64,000 nucleotides of DNA from Pseudoalteromonas sp. MEBiC 03607 (GTDB lineage: Bacteria; Pseudomonadota; Gammaproteobacteria; Enterobacterales; Alteromonadaceae): positions 3,231,501 through 3,295,500 of the forward strand of contig NZ_SRRY01000001.1 of NCBI RefSeq assembly GCF_004792295.1, read 5' to 3'. Below are positions 8,391-17,297 of this stretch, piece by piece. A model generated the notes under the pieces. That model searched no databases. It was given only the letters and a program-made list of their open reading frames with translations, and was not told where the DNA came from. Position numbers and translations under genes: made by a program. Position 1 is the stretch's first letter. Each line of letters opens with the position of its first letter.

Positions 8391-9628
8391 TATTGCGCTC
8401 CTTGCTCTTTAGGCGGCTGTTGATTGCTTGAACGCTTAGCTTTTCCTCTGGTTGCCTGATACTCTTCGCTACCCATAACGGTAACTTGCGTACCAGAGCT
8501 CACTTGACCAAGCGGTGTAATCACCAAGTTATCGCCTGCAGACAAACCATCAGCGACAACAGCTTGGTTAGCGTTTTGCCAAGCAAGTGCAATATTTTTA
8601 CGACGCAGTACACCCTGCTCTTCTACGTAAACATAGGTGCCTTGGTAAATTGCGCTATTTGGGATCACAATGGCATTTTCAATAGCTTTACCAGTAATTT
8701 GTGCTTTGATGTACTGACCAATTTTAATTGGATACTGATTCACAGTCGTGGCTTTATAAGGGTCGTTAATTTGCGCAACCACATAAAGCTGCTGCGCATT
8801 TTCATCTATAGCACCTTCAGTACGAATAACTTGACCTTGCCAATGCTGTTTACCAACAAGGTCTGAGCTGAATTCAACTAATGAACCCGCGCTATTTTTA
8901 GCCCCATCACGAAATTGCTCTGGCAAATTAATAAACGGTAAGTCTTTATTTTTGATTGGTAAACGGATCTCAACTCTATCGATAGCATAAATACTGGCAA
9001 GCTCCATGTTATTACTCACCACTTGGCCTAAATCAACGCTACGACTTAAAACACGACCCGCATATGGTGCTGTGATCTTTGTACGCTCTAAATCAAGTTT
9101 CGCTTTTTCAAGTGTCGCTTGCGCAGACAACACACTGGCTTCGGCTGCTGCTAATTGTGGTTTACGAAGTACCAAGCTACTTGCTTGCTCGCCTTTACCT
9201 AAGCGCTTCCAGTCAGTTTCGGCCTGCCGACCACGAGCCTGTTCTTCAAGTAAACCTTGCTCGGCTGTTAATAAGGCCGCTTGCGCTGATTTTACTTCGG
9301 CACGGTGATCTCTATCATCTAATCGCAACAACACATCGCCTTTTTCAAAAAAGCCACCTTCGCGAAATTGCTCACTTATTTCAATAATTTGCCCTGATGC
9401 TTGCGCGACTAACATACTTTGCGTTCGCGGTTTTACGGTACCAAAACTATCAATCATCACTTGATAAGTTTCTGGCGTTAAGGTTTTAACAGCCACATTT
9501 ACTTTCGCTTTCGGTGGTGAAGAAAAACGATTTGCTTGCGGCGGGTTACCTTTAATAAACATGACGAGTAATACCGTCACGACAATGACAATAACTGGAA
9601 TTAATATTTTACGTGTCTTAGTATTCAT
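8390..9628 (-). CDS. RND efflux periplasmic adaptor (membrane fusion protein)
   Basis: 412-residue HlyD/AcrA-type adaptor bridging the inner-membrane pump to the outer-membrane channel. It has an N-terminal signal anchor (ILIPVIVIVVTVLLVMFIKG, about residues 8-27). A barrel-sandwich half-domain (GQIIEISEQFREGGFFEKGD) follows, then a helical hairpin (about 110-185), the second lipoyl half (ITAPYAGRVLSRSVDLGQVV) and a beta-barrel domain. No lipobox is seen, so it is anchored by the helix. The tail is charged (KRSSNQQPPKEQGAQ). It sits 2 bases after the channel gene and overlaps the pump gene by one base. Confidence 0.92.
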   Translation of the reverse strand: MNTKTRKILIPVIVIVVTVLLVMFIKGNPPQANRFSSPPKAKVNVAVKTLTPETYQVMIDSFGTVKPRTQSMLVAQASGQIIEISEQFREGGFFEKGDVLLRLDDRDHRAEVKSAQAALLTAEQGLLEEQARGRQAETDWKRLGKGEQASSLVLRKPQLAAAEASVLSAQATLEKAKLDLERTKITAPYAGRVLSRSVDLGQVVSNNMELASIYAIDRVEIRLPIKNKDLPFINLPEQFRDGAKNSAGSLVEFSSDLVGKQHWQGQVIRTEGAIDENAQQLYVVAQINDPYKATTVNQYPIKIGQYIKAQITGKAIENAIVIPNSAIYQGTYVYVEEQGVLRRKNIALAWQNANQAVVADGLSAGDNLVITPLGQVSSGTQVTVMGSEEYQATRGKAKRSSNQQPPKEQGAQ

Positions 9629-9630
9629 GA

Positions 9631-11037
9631 TTATTGCTCTGCTACTTCGCTATTTGCTTCACTAAAGTCGCCGCCAAGGGCAATGTGTAAGTTGATTCTA
9701 TTTTTAATAAGTTGGTTTTTGAGTTCGATAACAGAGCTTTGCGCGTTAAAAGAGCGATCTTGCGCATCAAGCACTGTCGTGTATGTTACTAAACCACTTT
9801 GATATTGCTCAAAAGACAAACGCTCTGCGGCAATTGCATTTTCTTGTGCTTCTAAGGTTTTTTCATAACGCACTTTCAAGGCTTGCTCTTGGCTGATTGC
9901 AGTTTCAACTTCATTAAATGCATCATAGAGTGTGGCAAGGTAAGCTTGCTCCTGACGTTTAACGCTAAGCCTTGCCTGCTCTTCATTGGCTTTTAAGCGA
10001 CCACCTTCAAAAAGCGGCATTGAAATACTACCAATCAGTGACCAAGCTAAGCTTGAAGGCGAAAATAAATCACTCACTCTATCTGTGCTATCACCGATAG
10101 ATGCTGAAAGATTTAAGCTCGGAAAACGTTGTTTGTGCGCGTAAGCAAGTCCTGCATCAGTACTTAACAACTGATACCAGCTCGCCATTAACGCTGGTTT
10201 GCGGGTGATAAGCTCTGAAGGTAAACCCAAAGGAATTGTGTTCTCAAGTAGTGGCAAATCGGCACTAACCGATAATGCCCCAGCAGGATATTGGCCTGTT
10301 AAACGCTCTAAATCACGAATTGATTTAGTTAAGGTAGCTTGCTGTGCAGCAATATTCGAGCGCTCAGTATTTAGCTCATTACGGGCAAGGTAAACGTCAA
10401 GCGCTTCATTTAAACCTTGACGATAACCCGACTCAATAATATCTAAGTTTTTCTCGGCGTTTTGTTCGCGCTGCTTATATAGTTCAAGTAATTTGTGGTT
10501 AGTAATTACATCAAACCAACCCGAAACCACATCAGCTACTAATTGTTGTTTGCTTTGCGAAAATGTGGCTTTTTCAGCTAAATATTCAAGGTTTGCTTGC
10601 CGTTCAGAGGCCGATAATTTGCCCCATAAATCAACTTCGTAGCTTAATTCTAATGATGCAGAACTAGCGTTGTTATAACTAACAGGGCGATTATCTTTAC
10701 TACGGCTCGCTCGTGTTGATAAATCAAGGCTTGGCCATAAATCGGCCCCAGCAGCAATAAGCTGTTGCTCTTTAATCGCCACATCATAACCTGCTTGTAA
10801 AATTGCTTGGTTATGGGCTAATGCTTGCTCAACTAAATTAAAAACTTGAGGGTCTTGTAACTGCTGCAACCAATTATCTTCAACAGCAAGAAATTTGTTG
10901 TCCGTAGGTAATTGCTGCCATGCACTTGGTAAGGTCTCAAGCTCAGCGACTCGTTCATTATGAGTCGTCTGGCTTGCACATGCACTTAGCAAAATTACAC
11001 TTAAAGCCAATAAACTCGGCTTATATTGCCAATTCAT
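9631..11037 (-). CDS. RND efflux outer-membrane channel lipoprotein (TolC/OprM/NodT type)
   Basis: 468-residue outer-membrane factor. The lipobox ILLSACAS puts the lipidated cysteine at residue 20. Two tandem OEP repeats follow, the usual internal duplication of TolC trimers. Typical phrases include AGYDVAIKEQQLIAAGADLWPSLDLS and, in the second half, SWSLIGSISMPLFEGGRLKA. It is the first gene of the efflux operon, 2 bases before the adaptor. The stretch upstream (11038 on) would hold the promoter; no operator was recognised and no regulator gene is adjacent. Confidence 0.93.
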   Translation of the reverse strand: MNWQYKPSLLALSVILLSACASQTTHNERVAELETLPSAWQQLPTDNKFLAVEDNWLQQLQDPQVFNLVEQALAHNQAILQAGYDVAIKEQQLIAAGADLWPSLDLSTRASRSKDNRPVSYNNASSASLELSYEVDLWGKLSASERQANLEYLAEKATFSQSKQQLVADVVSGWFDVITNHKLLELYKQREQNAEKNLDIIESGYRQGLNEALDVYLARNELNTERSNIAAQQATLTKSIRDLERLTGQYPAGALSVSADLPLLENTIPLGLPSELITRKPALMASWYQLLSTDAGLAYAHKQRFPSLNLSASIGDSTDRVSDLFSPSSLAWSLIGSISMPLFEGGRLKANEEQARLSVKRQEQAYLATLYDAFNEVETAISQEQALKVRYEKTLEAQENAIAAERLSFEQYQSGLVTYTTVLDAQDRSFNAQSSVIELKNQLIKNRINLHIALGGDFSEANSEVAEQ

Positions 11038-11173
11038 TCTAAAAACCTGAAAAACATCTATTTATGATTGTAATTCAAGCACTACCTTAAGTTTTGCTCA
11101 ACTGACTTTACATAACATTACACTGCCTGACATTTGGGGACGATGAATGGTAGATAAATGGAGATAAGTTACA

Positions 11174-11247
11174 AGTTGCGAGTTGCGAGTTGCGAGTTGC
11201 GAGTTGCGAGTTGCGAGTTGCGAGTTGCGAGTTGCGAGTTGCGAGTT
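11174..11247. repeat. Heptanucleotide tandem array (AGTTGCG) about 10.6 copies
   Basis: Seventy-four bases of uninterrupted AGTTGCG with no visible variation. It is non-coding and lies 137 bases upstream of the efflux operon's first gene. A second, different heptamer array follows 37 bases later. Seven-base periodicity with perfect copies suggests slippage-driven expansion. Position upstream of the operon could affect its promoter, but no promoter element is seen inside it. Confidence 0.95.
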
Positions 11248-11284
11248 TTCAAAATTGTAGCAGCGATTTTATATCGCGTAAGAA

Positions 11285-11334
11285 AGGTGCTAGGTGCTAG
11301 GTGCTAGGTGCTAGGTGCTAGGTGCTAGGTGCTA
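11285..11334. repeat. Heptanucleotide tandem array (AGGTGCT) about 7 copies
   Basis: Fifty bases of perfect AGGTGCT repeats, 37 bases after the AGTTGCG array. Same unit length, different unit. Non-coding. Confidence 0.95.
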
Positions 11335-11349
11335 ACAGCGTAGTGTCGG

Positions 11350-11575
11350 TTTTGGATTCTTAAAGGGGTCACCCTAGCAAATCGACTTTTTTCGACGTTA
11401 AAACGCCTCCTACAACTCGTATCTCGGGCCTCGAAACTAGTACCTTTACCCTTTACTCTTTCCCCTTTCTAACTCGCTAACTTATGTATTTAAAATCTGA
11501 TAGCTGACGGCTGAAAGCTGATAGCTCTTATCTTCATCGCGCGAAATAAATTTCACGCCTACGGGATGTAAAGTA
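11350..11575. repeat. Mosaic intergenic repeat, locus 2
   Basis: Gene-free DNA between the efflux operon and the tRNA-Phe remnant. It shares with locus 1 the segments AAACGCCTCCTACAACTCG, CTCTTTCCCCTTTCTAACTCGC, the AGCTGAC-GGCTGAA-AGCTGAT heptamer run (about 11500-11527) and the GCGCGAAATAAATTTCACGC module (about 11538-11564). No promoter or ORF of substance is seen. Confidence 0.75.
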
Positions 11576-11594
11576 GTGATTTGGAGGGGACAGA

Positions 11595-11624
11595 AACAAA
11601 AAAGCCTCGCGATTGCGAGGCTTT
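11595..11624 (-). terminator. Orphaned tRNA-operon terminator
   Basis: Perfect 10-bp stem AAAGCCTCGC/GCGAGGCTTT with a 4-base loop (11601-11624), followed on the minus strand by TTTTTT. It lies six bases past the detached tRNA-Phe 3' end at 11631. It is therefore almost certainly the original terminator of the tRNA array now 12 kb away, separated by the island. Confidence 0.85.
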
Positions 11625-11630
11625 GAATCA

Positions 11631-11676
11631 ATGGTGCCCAGAGGCGGAATCGAACCACCGACACGAGGATTTTCAA
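11631..11676 (-). repeat. attL-like site: detached 3' end of tRNA-Phe
   Basis: 46 bases identical to 23794-23839, covering the tRNA-Phe 3' end from the anticodon loop through the T arm, acceptor strand and CCA. After the match the sequence diverges at once (CCCTTAACGC in place of TCCTCTGCTC). The anticodon-stem partner, D arm and 5' acceptor strand are missing, so it cannot fold as a tRNA. Together with the matching copy it delimits the island. Confidence 0.93.
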
Positions 11677-11857
11677 CCCTTAACGCTTGTGCATCTAACA
11701 TACTGTTTTTACTACACAAACCCACAAAATATTTCCTATAACTTTCGTCTAGTTTAATATTTATGGTTAATTTAGCTAAAATTACTTTGTTTTTAATAGC
11801 TTAGAAATTTTAGCTAAACATACAATTCTTAATTTAAAAATAATGCCTTTTTTATCA

Positions 11858-12937
11858 CTACTTTTCAATGCTTTGTTTTTTCTTATCATCTGGCGACTTT
11901 GGCGTGACTGGCGTTACTTGTGAGTAACCTCGCCGATAAACACGCTTTGTTGTTGCCACATTTGAGTGGCCCAATAACTCAAATGCCTGGGTAATTGTCT
12001 CGCACTCACTTGCTGTTTTAGCTCTTAAATCTCTATCCTGAAAACGCTGCTCAGGTTGTAAGTCACCACTTTCGATTGCTGCACGTATCGCTTTATTCCA
12101 CGCAGTTCTAAAACCGTCGGGGGTCAATGCTTGTTCCTTTCGTGAATTAGCGCTTGATGCAAAGAAATACCAATGTAATAACGGCGTTCTGTGTTTTCTA
12201 GTGGTACGGTAACCATTAATTTGTTTAAGCTCGCTGATGATAAAGCTAAGGTGATCCACCGCTTCGAACTGCAATCGGCTACCTGTTTTTGATGCTTGAA
12301 CTTTTAGTCCATTTTCGTCATCCCAGTCTTTGCTGCTAAGTTTAAGCATGTCGGTTTGCCTTAAGCCGGTTGCCAGCTTTAGCGCCACATATAATTGCAG
12401 CCATCGAGGGCAATACTTAACAAACACTGCCAATTCATCATCTGTGACTAGCCGATCTCTTGGCTGTTCTGGGTTACGTATAATTCCATGAAATGGTGTG
12501 TCGTCAATTACGCCCCAGCGCACAGCATGAGACATAATGGTGCTCAGTAACGCAAACTCACGATTGCCTCTTACCGGTGCCCCCTCTCGATTTCTAAGAT
12601 CGAGATATTGATAGGCATGCCTGGCTCTAAGCACACTTGGGTTCATATGACCAAAACGCTTTATCAAATGCTTTGACGCACTAATATTACTCTTGTGTGT
12701 CGATTCTGCCTTAGTGGGTGAAATCTCTTTGAGATACCGGTCAATCAAGTCATGCATCGTTTGGCATTCAAAATTAATCGATGCGTAAGCGTAGTAATTG
12801 CGAAAAGCTTCACTCAGAGTTTTACCAAGGCGCATATCTTTCTGACCGCTTGCCCTTAAGTAATAGGTATTCCCTTTTTTATTAAAGATCATGCCCTTGG
12901 GCAGATTTGCATTTTCTGCAGAACGTTTTCTTCCCAT
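11858..12937 (-). CDS. int: Tyrosine-type site-specific integrase of the island
   Basis: 359-residue phage-type integrase, the likely enzyme for attachment at tRNA-Phe. It has an N-terminal arm-binding-like segment, a SAM-like core-binding domain (about 60-150) and a catalytic domain. Candidate catalytic residues are Arg193 (GLRQTD), Lys217 (ASKTGS), Arg305 (RDLRAK), His324 (LLGHSN) and the nucleophile Tyr334 (KRVYRRG). The usual His of the HxxR box is replaced by Arg302. It starts 5 bases after the DUF4224 gene and ends about 180 bases from the left att copy. The adjacency to the att site is why it is preferred over the second recombinase as the island's integrase. Confidence 0.93.
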   Translation of the reverse strand: MGRKRSAENANLPKGMIFNKKGNTYYLRASGQKDMRLGKTLSEAFRNYYAYASINFECQTMHDLIDRYLKEISPTKAESTHKSNISASKHLIKRFGHMNPSVLRARHAYQYLDLRNREGAPVRGNREFALLSTIMSHAVRWGVIDDTPFHGIIRNPEQPRDRLVTDDELAVFVKYCPRWLQLYVALKLATGLRQTDMLKLSSKDWDDENGLKVQASKTGSRLQFEAVDHLSFIISELKQINGYRTTRKHRTPLLHWYFFASSANSRKEQALTPDGFRTAWNKAIRAAIESGDLQPEQRFQDRDLRAKTASECETITQAFELLGHSNVATTKRVYRRGYSQVTPVTPKSPDDKKKQSIEK

Positions 12938-12942
12938 GACTG

Positions 12943-13173
12943 CTATTGCCCCGTATACAGCTCGTCACCTCTAAGCGTAGTCCCGCCACGCTTAATTTGA
13001 CAGCTATCGCTCGCGCCCAGCTCTGTTTCAATCGTTTTACGCAAAACTTTAGGCCAGCCAAAGGCATCAAGGGTGAAAGTAATATGCATTGAGATCAGTT
13101 GCTCAATTTGCTTCTGGCGCTGCTTACGGCCAGTTAACTCAGCAACTTCAGTTTTAGATAGGAATGTGCTCAC
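12943..13173 (-). CDS. DUF4224 domain protein, integrase partner
   Basis: 76 residues from a GTG start at 13173, chosen because GGAGG stands 8 bases upstream. An in-frame ATG at 13209 would add 12 residues but has no such site. The sequence FLSKTEVAELTGRKQRQKQIEQL followed by ITFTLDAFGWPKVLRKTIE matches the DUF4224 family, small helical proteins very often encoded directly before phage or island integrases. The spacing to int is 5 bases, so the pair is an operon. A DNA-binding or excisionase-like role is plausible but unproven. Confidence 0.8.
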   Translation of the reverse strand: MSTFLSKTEVAELTGRKQRQKQIEQLISMHITFTLDAFGWPKVLRKTIETELGASDSCQIKRGGTTLRGDELYTGQ

Positions 13174-13445
13174 AAAATCCTCCAACGAATAAGTAACCAC
13201 GACTAACAACTAGCCGTGAATCAGCTTGGGACTAACCTTATTCGCGATAATCAGAATTTCGTTTTTGCTCATTTCTGCTGATTTCCCAATATTTCAGCGT
13301 TTTTTAATGTACTTTATAAGTTTTTAGATTACAACAGGTAAGTTTTAAATAGAGATAAATCACAAAAACTAGAAATGACTTGATTTTATTTTTAAATCAA
13401 ATAAATATATTAAGGAAATTACTAACAAATAATAAAAATGTATAT

Positions 13446-13931
13446 ATGAAATTTATAATCCAAACTTTCAAAAAAGGTAGTATTTGCTTTTTTTTCACAC
13501 CATTGTTGATGGGGATCTTAATTATTGCTATTAACTTTTTTGGTGTGACAGGTGAGACCGAGCTCCCTCAATTCCTTGTGGACTTCCTAACTCTTAGATA
13601 TTCAGTGGAAAGTATGATAATACCATTTTTAGTTTTATCAGTACTCAGCATAACTGTATCTCTCATATATGATAACTTTAAGTTATCACACAGTGAAAAA
13701 ATTAGACTATCTAAGTTTTATAATTTTTTGGGTTACTCTGTTAGAAACCTAATTATGTTTAGTGCGGGGTGGTTTTTCGCCTGGTCATTTGCATCACATG
13801 TAGTAGATTTTATTAAACCTATAGATGGGCAAGAAGTTACAGCATTTGCGACACTGCTCTTAGCTTTCATTATTAGTTATTTCATTACTAAATTAAAACA
13901 TAATAAAGTTAAAGGAACTCCTATGCTATAA
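13446..13931 (+). CDS. Unknown four-helix membrane protein (island cargo)
   Basis: 161 residues if started at the ATG at 13446; the frame is open upstream to about 13380 with only a TTG, and no good ribosome site marks either. Four membrane segments are predicted by eye: about residues 11-33, 54-73, 101-122 and 130-150. The C-terminal tail is basic (TKLKHNKVKG). The gene is AT-rich compared with core genes here, in line with acquired DNA. No family recognised. It points the opposite way to its neighbours. Confidence 0.6.
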   Translation: MKFIIQTFKKGSICFFFTPLLMGILIIAINFFGVTGETELPQFLVDFLTLRYSVESMIIPFLVLSVLSITVSLIYDNFKLSHSEKIRLSKFYNFLGYSVRNLIMFSAGWFFAWSFASHVVDFIKPIDGQEVTAFATLLLAFIISYFITKLKHNKVKGTPML

Positions 13932-13953
13932 TTGGTGTAGCTTAAAAGATAAC

Positions 13954-14187
13954 ATGACTGGTACTAGTTATATGTTCAACATCAAATCCGTTTCTAAAAT
14001 ACTTCTAGAATCAATCCTAGAAACAATAGAAGAGGGAGTTGAGGCGTCTAAATGTTCAGGGAACGTCTACGAGGATAGCGATGATTTTTCTAATTCATAC
14101 CGCCTTAACGGTGACGGTGACATAGCAACTGACTTAGAAGGTAAGAACTCAGCCTGCAACGGCGGCCAGTGGATGCGTAAAGTGTAA
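13954..14187 (+). CDS. Small acidic hypothetical protein
   Basis: 77 codons from ATG 13954; a second ATG at 13972 (MFNIKSVSK) is equally possible. It follows the membrane protein gene by 22 bases on the same strand. The protein is acidic with a glycine-rich tail (NGDGDIATDLEGKNSACNGG). No family recognised and no clear ribosome site. A hairpin (GACC-GC/GC-GGTC, 14189-14208) lies just past the stop. May be a chance frame. Confidence 0.35.
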   Translation: MTGTSYMFNIKSVSKILLESILETIEEGVEASKCSGNVYEDSDDFSNSYRLNGDGDIATDLEGKNSACNGGQWMRKV

Positions 14188-14206
14188 AAGACCAGCTTAC
14201 GCAGGT

Positions 14207-15871
14207 CTATTTACTCATTCCTTTTGTGGCCACCTTCTTACCAACTTTACCTCCAGCTTTATTTGCAGCCTCACCACCTTTCCTACCAGCACTTGCACCT
14301 TTACTCATGCCTTGAAAGCTTCCAATAGCGCCACCCAAGCCCAAACCAGCATAGGTTAATAACGAGGTAAGGATGAAAGGGAACGCAATAAACATCATAT
14401 CTGTTATACGCTGGCTGTTCATCATAACGTTAGGTTGCGTTAACACATCAACGACGGGAACGCTTGAGCTATTAGCAACCGTCTGAATAAATGATTTTTG
14501 AAAAACAATTGTCAGCTCCCAAAAGAAGGGCCAGAGCTGTATAGAAACAAATAGCGCCCCAACGGTGGTAGCTATTTTGATACTGTACTGGCTTACCATG
14601 AGAACCAAAGGAAAGGCCGCTAATAGAATCAGTATCGCAGCACCTTTAATCATAGGCGCGGCTGATTGAACTAAACTGGCTTCGGCATAATCAGGAACAG
14701 TGGACATTACATTACCGACAGTACCCACTAGTCGGTTAAACCAACTACCAATTTTACCCATAACCCCTTCACCTTGAAGGCCATAATCCCTTGTTTCTGC
14801 GCCTTGAATACGGTTCATGGCCACCTTGCTGAAATAGGCCTTTTCCATTAGTTTATCTTCATACCAGCTATCAGAAACATCATGGTAAGATGCCTGTAAA
14901 AGCACCCATATACTGCTTTTATCATCTTCCGGCATACTATCCCATAGACGCTTACGGAGGCTCATATCGTTACTGCTAACGTTGATACCGCCATAACCAG
15001 CTCCGATACCTTGCCACCACTCACGACACGAAGGAAAACCGCCTACTTGGTGGATGCACTGGCCACCGCTGCAATCAATTTCCCCTCTACTTTCCGCTTG
15101 CTGGCTCTCAGACCACTTAGGGATATGCTTATTAGTTCTCGCTCCCTGCCAACCAGATAACAAGACTTGAGAATAGAAGCCCTTTCCTATGTTTCCGTAG
15201 TAAGCGTTATTCATAAATGAGTTATGTCCTGGCCACGGTTGAGCATCTGTACGAGGATCATCTATCCACGGCATGTTCTTATCGCCTTGGCGTAACGCTT
15301 TATTGAGTGCCGGTTGGTAACACTGTTTTATAAATTCCTTTGTCTCGATACGTAGCACTGTATCAACAATACGACTATTCATTAAGGTATTCGTTGCTCC
15401 CTGCAAGTTAAAACCGCAAGGTAAGCGGTCAACCGACTCAATAGAAAAGCCTGTTCCAAAGGCTCTAGCCAGCGCAACGATAACCGGAACTTTTAGTTTA
15501 TTGTTCGACAGCATTACCCCTAAATCTTCTGCAGGGCCGCCCTTCTTAAAAAAGCCATTATTAATCTTTGGTTGCTTGTAGCCTTCGCACTGCTTGCTGT
15601 ATAGCTGAAAACTATCCAACTTAAGCGGCACCATTGGATAAAAAGCTGTTATAAACACAAACATTTGCAGGTATGTGCCAATTTCCAGCTTGCCAAGCAT
15701 GCCTACCTTAGCTTCTTCATCCCCTTCAGCCGCCTTTAATAATTGGGTCACAACAAACACAATCACAGGCGCAATTATCAGTTTAGTGCTGATAGCAATG
15801 TCAGTTATGGTGTTGAGGGCATATACTCCTGTAGCAAAAAAATACAGGTCACTTAGGCTCGTAAATGTCAT
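14207..15871 (-). CDS. TraG N-terminal domain conjugation protein
   Basis: 554-residue membrane protein resembling the TraG-N family of integrative conjugative elements and F-like plasmids, which acts in mating-pair stabilization and, in some elements, in entry exclusion. It begins SLSDLYFFATGVYALNTITD, with N-terminal membrane helices (about 30-45 and 67-82). A long Cys- and Trp-rich periplasmic section follows (about 90-390), then C-terminal helices (about 405-445 and 490-520) and a Gly/Lys-rich tail. F TraG is longer because it has an extra C-terminal domain; island TraG-N proteins of this length are known. It overlaps the small membrane gene upstream by four bases. No other mating-channel genes are present. 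Confidence 0.8.
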   Translation of the reverse strand: MTFTSLSDLYFFATGVYALNTITDIAISTKLIIAPVIVFVVTQLLKAAEGDEEAKVGMLGKLEIGTYLQMFVFITAFYPMVPLKLDSFQLYSKQCEGYKQPKINNGFFKKGGPAEDLGVMLSNNKLKVPVIVALARAFGTGFSIESVDRLPCGFNLQGATNTLMNSRIVDTVLRIETKEFIKQCYQPALNKALRQGDKNMPWIDDPRTDAQPWPGHNSFMNNAYYGNIGKGFYSQVLLSGWQGARTNKHIPKWSESQQAESRGEIDCSGGQCIHQVGGFPSCREWWQGIGAGYGGINVSSNDMSLRKRLWDSMPEDDKSSIWVLLQASYHDVSDSWYEDKLMEKAYFSKVAMNRIQGAETRDYGLQGEGVMGKIGSWFNRLVGTVGNVMSTVPDYAEASLVQSAAPMIKGAAILILLAAFPLVLMVSQYSIKIATTVGALFVSIQLWPFFWELTIVFQKSFIQTVANSSSVPVVDVLTQPNVMMNSQRITDMMFIAFPFILTSLLTYAGLGLGGAIGSFQGMSKGASAGRKGGEAANKAGGKVGKKVATKGMSK

Positions 15872-16215
15872 GCGATCACCGTCAATATTGGAACGGCTAA
15901 CAATGCAACCAGAACGCGCATCTTCTTAGTTTGTAGATAGTCTGCTTGTGCTTGTGATAAGCGCTTGGACTTTACTAACCAGGCTAAGCCTTTTTCAAAG
16001 CGAAATATCAACACCAAGGCGGCAACGATGACCAGAATATCAGTGATAAAACCAATGCTTACCGTGGATTTATTCATGGCCACTAAACCAGCAAGGAAAC
16101 TATCAGCTCCGTTCACTATCGCGCTAGGATTACTGACAACAAGGCCTAACAACAAGGCTTGAACCGCCAGAACTGCAACTGAAATGATAAGGGTATTTTT
16201 AAGAAATGTTTTCAT
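15868..16215 (-). CDS. Small membrane protein paired with TraG-N
   Basis: 115 residues with an N-terminal helix (TLIISVAVLAVQALLLGLVV), a second helix (about 55-72, IGFITDILVIVAALVLIF) and a C-terminal helix (about 100-114). Its stop overlaps the start of the TraG-N gene (ATGA), so they are translationally coupled and probably act together in the inner membrane. Genes of this size commonly precede traG in integrative elements. No family is assigned with certainty. Confidence 0.7.
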   Translation of the reverse strand: MKTFLKNTLIISVAVLAVQALLLGLVVSNPSAIVNGADSFLAGLVAMNKSTVSIGFITDILVIVAALVLIFRFEKGLAWLVKSKRLSQAQADYLQTKKMRVLVALLAVPILTVIA

Positions 16216-16355
16216 ACAAAGCTCCGTATTTCGTAAATCAAAAACATCGAGCCGCAGCCAATCTACGCCTCAACTAAATTCTTCTTATTTGCTCTGATCT
16301 ACGATGGCCGATGCCTCGTTATTACGTTTACTGGTTTACAGACTCAGTAGGTCTA

Positions 16356-17297
16356 TTAATCATTGAGTAGTTTGCTCACCTCTAAATTTAACTGATAATC
16401 ATCATGTTCGAACTCTGCAACCAATGTCTTTTGAATAAACTTGTATAAGGTTTCAATTCGATAACCAAATGTATGATGTAAGCCTAGGTATATCTTTACC
16501 ACAGAAGCTCTTGATTGCACCATTGACTTGAATTGCTCATACACTGTTTCACAATCTTTTGCAGTGATGAACTCGGTTTGCCAATGGGCTCCATACAGCA
16601 TTCGGCATTGAGTAAAGAGCTTGCTGCTAACATGCTTTACCCCTGTATATTTGCGAACAAAGCTTAAATCAGCTCCGGCTGCGATAAGTTCTTTAATTGG
16701 CCGAGTCTTTTGTAATTGAATCTTCATTAACGCAACCGCTCTATCGACCCTAGCACTATCCACTTCAAGTCCAATCACGCTTTTTTGAATTAACAATCGC
16801 ATATACAAGTTGAGATGAACGGCTTGTAACCGTTGCATTACAACTATTAACTCGGACGGTACCGGAAACATAAAGTAATTGCTTGGAGCTTGCTCCGCAT
16901 GTTCCATTGCACCACTCAACAAACCTAAAAACTTACTCGCTAAAAGTTGATCATGCTCGAATCTTGCGCCCAAACTCTTTACGTATAATTGAGTCGATAC
17001 ATTAAGCTTTTGTAATTGATATAAATTTAGTTCCGCAACTAACTCAGCCAACTTTGTAGCAGTATTAAAGTTAACTTTTACCTCAACTGCTTTTTGACTC
17101 GACAGCTTAAGGCAAAACTCATGCAGCTCACATACTGTCAATTCGGTAATAAACACACCAGCCTGCCTGCTAATTCCAAGTTCTTGCACTGCGGAGTCAA
17201 TACCATCATAAGCGCTAAGCTCACATATTCCATGAACTAGCAACGGTGCAGCTTCATTTTTGAAATCAAGTGTCCCTTCAAACATGGCTTCCTCCAT
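16356..17297 (-). CDS. Island protein of unknown function (possible DUF2857-like regulator)
   Basis: 313 residues, largely helical. A segment at about 215-245 (KELIAAGADLSFVRKYTGVK) looks like a helix-turn-helix and recalls DUF2857 proteins of integrative elements, but the match is by impression only. The N terminus has a basic-free acidic region. It overlaps the small gene upstream by 20 bases, and that gene follows the recombinase at 17510 by 13 bases, so the three form one transcription unit. An in-frame ATG three codons after the first (MEEAM) may be the true start. Confidence 0.6.
   Translation of the reverse strand: MEEAMFEGTLDFKNEAAPLLVHGICELSAYDGIDSAVQELGISRQAGVFITELTVCELHEFCLKLSSQKAVEVKVNFNTATKLAELVAELNLYQLQKLNVSTQLYVKSLGARFEHDQLLASKFLGLLSGAMEHAEQAPSNYFMFPVPSELIVVMQRLQAVHLNLYMRLLIQKSVIGLEVDSARVDRAVALMKIQLQKTRPIKELIAAGADLSFVRKYTGVKHVSSKLFTQCRMLYGAHWQTEFITAKDCETVYEQFKSMVQSRASVVKIYLGLHHTFGYRIETLYKFIQKTLVAEFEHDDYQLNLEVSKLLND

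Noticed and set aside
11174..11334. Heptamer arrays considered as CRISPR, iterons or coding repeats.
   Set aside because: No spacers between units, no Rep gene beside them and no open frame; they are simple tandem repeats.
11482..11725. Minus-strand frames across the left att site and repeats.
   Set aside because: They translate tRNA remnant and terminator DNA; not genes.
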